Shown: piece after piece, positions 1 through 4,766 of the stretch
Layout of the letters: each line of letters begins with the position of its first letter
Position numbering within the stretch: the first letter of the stretch is position 1
Assembly: GCA_013813145.1 (NCBI GenBank)
Contig: JACCSE010000163.1
Coordinates: forward strand, 1-6,515
DNA: 6,515 nt
DNA from: Gemmatimonadales bacterium
Lineage (GTDB): Bacteria; Gemmatimonadota; Gemmatimonadetes; Gemmatimonadales; GWC2-71-9
Direction of reading: 5' to 3'
Notes under the pieces: model-generated
What the model was told of the DNA's origin: nothing
The model's database searches: none
What the model saw: only the letters and a program-made list of their open reading frames with translations
Made by a program: the position numbers and the translations under genes

Positions 1-310
1 TCAGCCGGTACTCGGTCCGGGGCACCCGGCCCTCGAAGGACTTGGTGCAGTGCACGTAGCCCGCCTCTTCCAGCTTTCGGGCGTGCACGCTGAGATTTCC
101 ATCGGTGGTCTCGAGCAGCCGCTTCAGCTCGTTGAAGGCGAGCGTGTCGTTCACCGCGAGCGCGCTGACGATCGCGAGCCGCATCCGCTCGTGGATCAGC
201 CGATCGAGCTCCAGAGGGCCCTGCGCCGCCGCGCCGCCTTTCACTCCATGAAGCGCGCCTGGCCGCGCGCCCGGGTCGGGGGCGCGCGGCGCGAGGTTGG
301 ACTTAGCCAC
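1..310 (-). CDS. Winged-helix DNA-binding transcriptional regulator (partial, C-terminus beyond the left edge)
   Basis: About 103 residues are visible before the gene leaves the window. The first ~30 are rich in Ala, Pro, Gly and Arg and look disordered. A winged-helix domain follows: a helix around residues 34-52 (LDRLIHERMRLAIVSAL), the helix-turn-helix at about 57-86 (FNELKRLLETTDGNLSVHARKLEEAGYV in outline), and a wing from about 86 with a basic/aromatic strand ending TEYRL. This matches the small 'winged helix DNA-binding domain' regulators (HTH_34-like, related to MarR/ArsR folds). I chose the GTG at 310-308 because an AGGAGG lies at 320-315, four bases upstream, and no in-frame ATG occurs before residue 43, which is already inside the domain. 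The start overlaps the end of the upstream membrane-protein gene by 8 nt, so the two are probably translationally coupled and functionally linked. It likely acts as a cytoplasmic local regulator. The ligand is unknown. Confidence 0.88.
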   Translation of the reverse strand, partial: MAKSNLAPRAPDPGARPGALHGVKGGAAAQGPLELDRLIHERMRLAIVSALAVNDTLAFNELKRLLETTDGNLSVHARKLEEAGYVHCTKSFEGRVPRTEYRL

Positions 311-914
311 CGTACCTCCTCGCGATGATCAGACCGAAGATCACGTGCAGCACGCCGAAGCCGGCCGCCATGAGGGCATTGCCCCAGGCGGGAGGGCCGA
401 AGAGTGCCGCGGTACCGAGGATCATGAAGCAAATCCCCATCAGGGGCACGACCCGTACCGAGAAGGCGCCCCCGGTGACGACTCCCGTACCGTAGAGCAG
501 CAGCCAGGTACCGGGAAGCGCCGAGTAGAGTGCGGCGCGCACTAGGACGACGGTGAGCAGTGCGCCGACCAGAATAGGCGGGACATAGCTCAGCACGAAG
601 CGGCGGCCGGAGTAGGAGAGCACGGGGGTGCCCCCATGGCGCGCCTTTCGAACCATGGACCACCCGCCGACCCCCAGCGCCGCGACCGAAGCGGCGAGCC
701 AGGTGACGAGCCACTCCTCGGGCGAAGCGCCCCAGGCGAGCACCGCCGCCGCCAGCGCGATGGCGCCCATGGCGACGCCGCCCCAACCGGGCACCGCGGT
801 GAACGCCGTGGCCCGCTCCATGGTCCGACGGATAAAGGAGAGGTTGTCCATGGCCCGCGCGTGGAGGGCGGGGGCATCGGCGGGAGGAGGGGGAAGGCGT
901 TGGGGAGCGGCCAT
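303..914 (-). CDS. Six-helix integral membrane protein, function unknown
   Basis: The product is 203 residues from the ATG at 914. After a ~20-residue Pro/Ala-rich leader comes a soluble segment (MDNLSFIRRTMERATAFTAV), then six hydrophobic stretches: GGVAMGAIALAAAVLAWGA, WLVTWLAASVAALGVGGW, FVLSYVPPILVGALLTVVLV, TWLLLYGTGVVTGGAF, VVPLMGICFMILGTAALFG and ALMAAGFGVLHVIFGLIIA, with a basic RRYGG tail. I know of no characterised function. Proteins of this look occur beside small winged-helix regulators in Acidobacteriota and Gemmatimonadota (recalled, not searched). The start is uncertain. ATG 914 has a GGAGGT at 934-929 but 14 nt away, longer than usual. ATG 851 (MDNLSF) lacks a clear ribosome binding site, and an upstream in-frame ATG at 983 would place the start across the control region. 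The gene ends inside the downstream regulator gene, suggesting an operon in which the regulator may sense or control this protein. Confidence 0.82.
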   Translation of the reverse strand: MAAPQRLPPPPADAPALHARAMDNLSFIRRTMERATAFTAVPGWGGVAMGAIALAAAVLAWGASPEEWLVTWLAASVAALGVGGWSMVRKARHGGTPVLSYSGRRFVLSYVPPILVGALLTVVLVRAALYSALPGTWLLLYGTGVVTGGAFSVRVVPLMGICFMILGTAALFGPPAWGNALMAAGFGVLHVIFGLIIARRYGG

Positions 915-950
915 GGGCCCACGATAACACCTCCGATCCGCCGCAGCAAG

Positions 951-969
951 TACTTTGTACTGAAAAGTA
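951..969. promoter_or_regulatory. Candidate PadR operator (19-bp dyad)
   Basis: TACTTTGTACTGAAAAGTA has perfect 6-bp arms (TACTTT and AAAGTA) around a 7-bp spacer. A second, overlapping perfect repeat AGTAC-TTT-GTACT lies at 949-961. Its size, AT-rich arms and position between the divergent genes fit a dimeric winged-helix repressor such as PadR. Which of the two local regulators binds it cannot be decided from sequence alone. Confidence 0.5.
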
Positions 970-987
970 GCGTCCCCTTGCACATCT

Positions 988-1003
988 ATGCCTTCGGTGG
1001 CAT
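988..1003. repeat. Short inverted repeat (ATGCC/GGCAT) around a TTCGGT loop
   Basis: Arms at 988-992 and 999-1003 are perfect complements. In RNA this could form a small hairpin closed by a UUCG-type loop if transcription starts upstream of it. It sits between the candidate operator and padR, so it could be either part of the padR leader or a protein-binding dyad. Confidence 0.4.
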
Positions 1004-1024
1004 CCTGTACCTAGATCTGACAGG
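1004..1024. promoter_or_regulatory. Inverted repeat just upstream of padR (CCTGT-N11-ACAGG)
   Basis: Arms at 1004-1008 and 1020-1024 are perfect, with an AGATCT palindrome between them at 1013-1018. It ends ten bases before the padR start codon, and its right arm overlaps the weak AGGGG ribosome binding site at 1022-1026, so a bound protein could block initiation. This is a candidate second operator only. Short arms like these can occur by chance. Confidence 0.35.
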
Positions 1025-1034
1025 GGACCGATAC

Positions 1035-1376
1035 ATGCCGGCGGATCTCGAGTTCAAACGCGGGGCGATCGAGCTGCTCATCCTCAAGAGCGTCACCTGG
1101 GGACCGATGCACGGTTACGCCATCGCGAGGTGGATCCAGGACACCACCGACGACGCGCTCCGGGTAGAAGAGGGCTCGCTCTACCCGGCGCTCCACCGGT
1201 TGGAGAACAAGGAGATGATCGAGGCGCACTGGGGCATTTCAGAGAACAACCGGCAGGCGAAATTCTACACGCTCACCCCGCTCGGCCGACGCGCGCTCCG
1301 CGCCGAGATCGAGAGCTGGACCCAGTTCGCCGCCGCGATCGCGAAAGTCATCCACGCGACGCGCCAGCCGGCCTGA
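1035..1376 (+). CDS. PadR family transcriptional regulator
   Basis: The 113-residue protein is almost entirely the PadR winged-helix domain. The conserved landmarks are in order: FKRGAIELLIL (7-17), WGPMHGYAIA (22-31), the VEEGSLYPALHRLE signature with the recognition helix (44-57), the wing region IEAHWGISENNRQAKFY (62-78) and LTPLGRRAL (80-88). A short C-terminal helix (about 90-110) would form the dimer interface, the length expected for the small PadR-s2 class linked to ADOP permeases. The start is ATG 1035, with AGGGGA at 1022-1027. An upstream in-frame extension would run through the control region and has no family similarity. The stop lies 7 nt before the start of the permease, indicating an operon. 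The likely role is a cytoplasmic repressor that releases DNA on binding an unidentified signal, controlling itself and the permease. Confidence 0.96.
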   Translation: MPADLEFKRGAIELLILKSVTWGPMHGYAIARWIQDTTDDALRVEEGSLYPALHRLENKEMIEAHWGISENNRQAKFYTLTPLGRRALRAEIESWTQFAAAIAKVIHATRQPA

Positions 1377-1504
1377 CCGTCCCATGTTCCGCGAGTCGCT
1401 CCGGCGACGCTACAGCCGGTTCTTCGGCGCCGACCCGGAGCGGGACGTAGACGACGAGCTCGCGTTCCACCTGGCCATGCGGGTCGAAGTTTCAGCGCGC
1501 GGGA

Positions 1505-3181
1505 ATGACCCCTGCCGAAGCCGAGGAGGAAGTGAGACGCCGGTTCGGCAGCCTGGCCACCGTGCGCGACGAATGCCGGCGGTTGGCCCGCCGACGCCTG
1601 TCGCGGCAGCGACGCACCCTTCGGCTGGATGCGCTCGCCCAGGACCTGCGCTTCGCGCTGCGCACGATCGCGGCGAATCCCGGCTTCTCGTTCATCGTGG
1701 CACTCACGATGGCCCTCGGCATCGGGGCCAACACCGCGGTGTTCAGCGTTGCGTACGGCGTGCTCCTCCGACCCCTTCCCTACCCCGATGCCGGATCGCT
1801 GGTGCGGCTCTGGTCGAGGAACACCGAGCGCGACCTCGAATTCTTCTCGGTCTCGGCAGCCGACTTCCGGGTGTGGCGGGAGCAGCGAGGTGTGTTCTCC
1901 GCGATGGGCGCCTTCGAGCGGCAGCGGGAGGCTACGCTGGTTCGCGGCGAGGTGCCCGAGGTAGTTCAGGCTTCCGCCGCGACGCCCGACCTGTTCGCGC
2001 TGCTCGGGGTCACCGCGCTCTACGGACGCGGCTTCCTCGCCGAAGACACGCGGCCCGACGCGCCCGCGACAGCCGTGATCGACCATGCGCTGTGGACCTC
2101 ACGGCTGGGATCCCATCCCTCGGTCATCGGCAGCGAGCTCGAAATCGACGGCCGGCCCTACACCGTGGTTGGGATCATGCCGCCGCGATTCGCGGTTCCG
2201 GGAACGCCGGCGCAGATCTGGACGCCGCTGTCGCTCGCCCAGGCTCCGGTGGACCACGGACACCGCTACCTCCGGGTACTTGCCCGCCTGGCGCCCGGAA
2301 TGACTCTCGACCGCGCCCGGCTCCGGATGGACTCGATGGCCGGCCGGCTCGCCCGGGAGTACCCGGCATCGAATCAGGGGTGGTCCGTCAACATGATGTC
2401 GCTCGCCGACACGATCGTCGAGCCCCAGTTCCGGAGCGCGGTGCTCGCGCTCCTGGGCGTCGTCGGATTCGTGCTGCTCATCGCCTGCGCGAACTCGGCG
2501 AACCTCCAACTGGCGCGCGCGGCGGCGCGGCGGCGGGAGATCGCGCTCAGGGCCGCGCTGGGAGCGACCCGCGGCCGGCTCACGACCCAACTGCTGACCG
2601 AGCGCGCCGTGCTGGGCCTGATCGGCGGCGGCGGGGGGCTGGCGCTCGCGTTCGGAATCAGGCTGCTGCATGCGGTCGGAGCGGACATGGTCCCCCGAGC
2701 GCCTGGATCGTCCAGTGCTCGCCTTCACCGCCGCCGTCGCGCTCGGGAGTGGACTGCTGTTCGGACTGCTGCCCGCCCTGGGTGCTTCGCGCTCGAACAT
2801 CGGCGAGGTTCTCAAAGAAGCGGGACGAGGCGAGGGGCGGGCCGTCGTCGGGCAGCGGGTACTGGCAATCCTGGTCGTCTCCGAGGTGGCGCTCTCGCTG
2901 ATCCTGCTCGTCGGCGCCGGGCTGCTGCTCCGGAGCTTCGCGCGGCTTCAATCGGTGGACACCGGCTTCGTGGCGGCGGGAGTTGTCGCCGTTCCGATCC
3001 GGCTTCCGGAGGAGTCGTACCCCGATTCCGGCCGAGTCGGCGCCTTCTACGAGACGTTGCTGGAGCGAGTTCGACGGCTGCCCGGTGTCGCCGATGCGGC
3101 GGCGGTGAGCAGCGTTCCCTTCGCCGGGCCGAACAGCGGCAACGTTTTCCTCCCCGAAGGCCAACTGATTCCGCCCGGTGA
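1505..3181 (+). CDS. First half of the ADOP permease (reading-frame block; native sequence only to about 2695)
   Basis: This open frame begins at ATG 1505 (MTPAEAEEEVRRRFG), which is an internal methionine of the full gene and not its true start. About 397 residues are authentic: the end of the N-terminal helical region, TM1 at about 61-88 with the family hallmark LGIGANTAVFSV, a periplasmic MacB_PCD-like core (about 95-305, containing ASAATPDLFALLGV and IDGRPYTVVGIMPP), TM2 at about 310-332 followed by NLQLARAAARRREIALRAAL, and TM3 at about 366-388. After ADMVPR the frame reads Arg/Ala/Gly-rich nonsense to 3181 while the real protein continues in another frame. If translated as is, it would be an incomplete permease with an aberrant tail. 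Confidence 0.6.
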   Translation: MTPAEAEEEVRRRFGSLATVRDECRRLARRRLSRQRRTLRLDALAQDLRFALRTIAANPGFSFIVALTMALGIGANTAVFSVAYGVLLRPLPYPDAGSLVRLWSRNTERDLEFFSVSAADFRVWREQRGVFSAMGAFERQREATLVRGEVPEVVQASAATPDLFALLGVTALYGRGFLAEDTRPDAPATAVIDHALWTSRLGSHPSVIGSELEIDGRPYTVVGIMPPRFAVPGTPAQIWTPLSLAQAPVDHGHRYLRVLARLAPGMTLDRARLRMDSMAGRLAREYPASNQGWSVNMMSLADTIVEPQFRSAVLALLGVVGFVLLIACANSANLQLARAAARRREIALRAALGATRGRLTTQLLTERAVLGLIGGGGGLALAFGIRLLHAVGADMVPRAPGSSSARLHRRRRAREWTAVRTAARPGCFALEHRRGSQRSGTRRGAGRRRAAGTGNPGRLRGGALADPARRRRAAAPELRAASIGGHRLRGGGSCRRSDPASGGVVPRFRPSRRLLRDVAGASSTAARCRRCGGGEQRSLRRAEQRQRFPPRRPTDSAR

Positions 3182-4031
3182 CCAGGTCCCGGACGCAGAC
3201 TACCGCGTGATCACCCCGGGATATCTGCACACGCTCGGCATCGGGCTGCTGCGAGGCCGCGACTTCTCGCCGCAGGACCGCTTGGGCGCACCGATGACGG
3301 CACTGATCAGCGCCGGGATGGCGCGGCGACACTGGCCCAACGAGGACCCGGTAGGCCGGCGCCTCCGGGTGGGTGATCCCGTGGGAGGGCCGCTGTACAC
3401 CATCGTGGGTGTCGTCGCCGACGTCCGATATCAGAGCCTGGAGGCGCCTGAGATCCGCCCCATGATGTACTTCTCGGCGCTGGCCGACCCGGAGCGGGCG
3501 ATGACGGTCTTGGTAAGGGGCGGCGGCGGTGCGTTGGAGCGGGCGCTGCGTCAGGTGACGGCCTCGACCGACCCCCTGCTGCCTCCGCCGGTCGTCAGCG
3601 AGATGGACGACCTGGTTGGCGCGGCGATGGCGACTCCCCGGTTCGCGCTGATGCTGTTCGCGGTATTCGCGGGGGCGGCACTGCTGCTCGCGGCCGTCGG
3701 GATCTACGGTGTGATGTCCTACCTGGTGCGGCAGCGGACGCACGAGCTGGGGGTCAGGATCGCCCTCGGCGCGCCGCCCGGCGCCCTGATTGCGTCGGTG
3801 GTCTATCGTGCCCTGAGCTTGACGCTCATCGGTGTGGCGATCGGACTCGCCGGTGCCTGGGGGCTCACCCGGCTGATCGCGTCGCTGCTCTTCGGGGTGA
3901 GCGCCACCGATCCGGCCACCTTCGCCGGAATAGCGCTCCTGCTGACCATTGTGGCGCTCGCCGCCAGTCTGCTGCCGGCGCGGCGCGCCGCACTGGCGGA
4001 TCCGCTGCTGGCGCTGCGCGGAGAGAGCTGA
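2670..4031 (+). CDS. Second half of the ADOP permease (reading-frame block)
   Basis: This 453-residue open frame carries the second permease repeat. It has TM at about 14-37 (PVLAFTAAVALGSGLLFGLLPAL), TM at about 63-88 (LAILVVSEVALSLILLVGAGLLL) followed by LLRSFARLQSVDTGF, a second periplasmic core with YRVITPGYLHTLGIGLLRGR and VVADVRYQSLEAP, then three C-terminal TM helices at about 326-347, 381-405 and 417-436. The FtsX-domain signatures RTHELGVRIALGA and RAALADPLLALRGES close it. ATG 2670 is the first methionine but has no clear ribosome binding site, and its first ~8 residues are out-of-frame sequence, so independent initiation is doubtful. The gene ends 19 nt before the convergent mscL stop codon. 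Confidence 0.65.
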   Translation: MRSERTWSPERLDRPVLAFTAAVALGSGLLFGLLPALGASRSNIGEVLKEAGRGEGRAVVGQRVLAILVVSEVALSLILLVGAGLLLRSFARLQSVDTGFVAAGVVAVPIRLPEESYPDSGRVGAFYETLLERVRRLPGVADAAAVSSVPFAGPNSGNVFLPEGQLIPPGDQVPDADYRVITPGYLHTLGIGLLRGRDFSPQDRLGAPMTALISAGMARRHWPNEDPVGRRLRVGDPVGGPLYTIVGVVADVRYQSLEAPEIRPMMYFSALADPERAMTVLVRGGGGALERALRQVTASTDPLLPPPVVSEMDDLVGAAMATPRFALMLFAVFAGAALLLAAVGIYGVMSYLVRQRTHELGVRIALGAPPGALIASVVYRALSLTLIGVAIGLAGAWGLTRLIASLLFGVSATDPATFAGIALLLTIVALAASLLPARRAALADPLLALRGES

Positions 4032-4050
4032 GCGAGGCGCGACCGTCCGG

Positions 4051-4503
4051 CTACGTCGCCCGCAGCTCGGACGTGCACTGCGGGCACCGGGTGGCGCCGA
4101 CCGGGATCGCCATCCGGCAGTAGGGACAGTCCCGGGTGCTCGGCGCCGCGGCGGCTTCGGCCGGCTTCATCCGGTTGACGGCCCGCACCAGAAGAAACAC
4201 CGCGAACGCGATGATCAGAAAAGTGATCACGCTGTTGACGAAGAGCCCGTAGTTCACCGTCACGGCGCCGGCCGCCTGGGCCTCGGCGAGGGTGGCGTAG
4301 GGCGCGGGCGCTTTGGTCCCTTGTTTCAGGAGCACGAAGAGGTCGGAGAAGTCCACGTTGCCCAGGGCCAGCCCGATCGGCGGCATGAGCACGTCGTCTA
4401 CCAGCGACTTCACGATAGTGCCGAACGCCCCTCCGATGATGATGCCGACGGCCAGATCGAGCACGTTCCCGCGCATCGCGAACGCCTTGAACTCTTTCAG
4501 CAT
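4051..4503 (-). CDS. mscL: Large-conductance mechanosensitive channel MscL with C-terminal zinc ribbon
   Basis: The product is 150 residues. Residues 1-40 carry the MscL signature: LKEFKAFAMRGNVLDLAVG, then the pore-lining TM1 (AVGIIIGGAFGTIVKSLVDD) and VLMPPIG. A periplasmic loop (about 45-85, GNVDFSDLFVLLK) leads to TM2 at about 88-108 (FVNSVITFLIIAFAVFLLV). The family forms a homopentameric inner-membrane channel that opens under high membrane tension and releases solutes on hypo-osmotic shock. After TM2, instead of the usual short helical bundle, residues 126-143 form a CPYC-x10-CPQC zinc ribbon. The start is ATG 4503, where the family N-terminus begins. A weak AAAGG lies at 4517-4513. 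The longer open frame upstream runs into the repeat and is not coding. It is convergent with the permease and downstream of the reductase, with its own likely promoter. Confidence 0.95.
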   Translation of the reverse strand: MLKEFKAFAMRGNVLDLAVGIIIGGAFGTIVKSLVDDVLMPPIGLALGNVDFSDLFVLLKQGTKAPAPYATLAEAQAAGAVTVNYGLFVNSVITFLIIAFAVFLLVRAVNRMKPAEAAAAPSTRDCPYCRMAIPVGATRCPQCTSELRAT

Positions 4504-4553
4504 GCGGACCGGCCTTTGCCTGCGGGTTGGACACGGTAGTCGCGAGTCTCTCC

Positions 4554-4582
4554 TAGATACGGGCGATGAGGCGGACGGGGAA
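4554..4582 (-). promoter_or_regulatory. Possible mscL promoter
   Basis: On the minus strand, TTCCCC (4582-4577) and TATCTA (4559-4554) are separated by exactly 17 bp and lie about 50 nt upstream of the mscL start codon. Both boxes deviate from consensus, so this is a weak candidate that rests mainly on spacing and position. Confidence 0.3.
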
Positions 4583-4639
4583 GTGGGGGGGCCCCGTCGG
4601 GCGCGGGCGACCGCAGGCGCGCGGCTTGCCTCGCGGCGC

Positions 4640-4761
4640 ACGTCATCCCGAGCGCAGCGAGGGATCGGTCCGGGCATGCGTGTGAGGCTCGATGCCGGGG
4701 CATCCGGTGCCCGAGTGCGTCAGCGGACCGATCCCTGGCTCAGCATTCCAACCGACGTCAT
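4640..4761. repeat. REP-like palindromic element with a branched fold
   Basis: The left part, TCATCCCGAGCGCAGCGAGG plus GATCG (4644-4667), matches the widespread 'TCATCC-TGAGCG-AGCGAAGGATC' type of dispersed bacterial repeat as I remember it. It contains its own ATCCC/GGGAT arms (4645-4649, 4661-4665). A 13-bp perfect inverted repeat links AGGGATCGGTCCG at 4660-4672 to CGGACCGATCCCT at 4724-4736. The 51-nt loop holds a perfect GATGCC-GG-GGCATC hairpin (4691-4704) and alternative CTCG/CGAG (4688-4691, 4712-4715) pairing. Direct repeats ACGTCAT at 4640-4646 and 4755-4761 flank it. It begins 5 nt after the reductase stop codon. It could stabilise or end that transcript, but there is no U-tract for a classical terminator. 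Confidence 0.6.
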
Positions 4762-4766
4762 TGCCT

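Larger units (their letters stand above)
915..1034. promoter_or_regulatory. Divergent control region between the membrane-protein operon and the PadR-permease operon
   Basis: This 120-bp gap separates two divergent start codons and contains the most AT-rich stretch nearby (about 948-970). Three inverted repeats are visible: a TACTTT/AAAGTA dyad at 951-969, ATGCC/GGCAT around a TTCGGT loop at 988-1003, and CCTGT/ACAGG at 1004-1024 with a central AGATCT palindrome. No convincing -35/-10 pair stands out on either strand. A TTGCAC at 978-983 is a possible -35 for padR but lacks a good -10 at normal spacing. Both operons are inferred to start here. PadR proteins commonly bind such dyads in their own promoters. 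Confidence 0.6.
1384..4031 (+). pseudogene. ADOP-type duplicated MacB/FtsX permease, broken by two frameshifts
   Basis: The complete gene runs from MFRESLRRRYSRFF at 1384 to the ADPLLALRGES end at 4031. Restored, it would encode about 881-883 residues, the usual size of ADOP permeases. Three frames carry it: the N-terminal cytoplasmic segment (1384 to about 1490, DDELAFHLAMRVE), the first permease half (about 1490-2695) and the second half (about 2695-4031). Each break needs one extra base removed or two bases added. The first is at or near TTT 1490-1492, the second at or near CCCCC 2692-2696. The architecture is cytoplasmic N-terminus, TM helix, periplasmic MacB-type core, three TM helices, then the same arrangement again. 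The family is a membrane permease without an adjacent ATPase, and none is present here. The substrate is unknown. The gene is either decaying or affected by assembly errors. All other genes in the window have open frames. Confidence 0.85.

Noticed and set aside
241..930. Long minus-strand open frame overlapping the six-helix membrane protein
   Set aside because: It is Arg/Gly/Pro-rich with no hydrophobic or domain pattern. The alternative frame encodes six clear membrane helices.
1265..2086. 273-codon minus-strand open frame antisense to padR and the permease
   Set aside because: Its charged low-complexity composition is typical of antisense frames in GC-rich DNA, and the plus strand carries recognisable PadR and permease motifs.
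2658..3743. 361-codon minus-strand open frame antisense to the second permease half
   Set aside because: It is rich in Arg, His and Gln with no recognisable domain. The plus strand encodes conserved permease sequence throughout.
4051..4677. Longer N-terminal extension of MscL
   Set aside because: The additional residues derive from the REP-like repeat and a low-complexity Arg/Pro stretch. The MscL family begins at MLKEF (ATG 4503).
4640..4761. Intrinsic terminator for the reductase gene
   Set aside because: A stem exists but no run of T follows it on the minus strand. It is better described as a REP-like repeat that might affect transcript ends.
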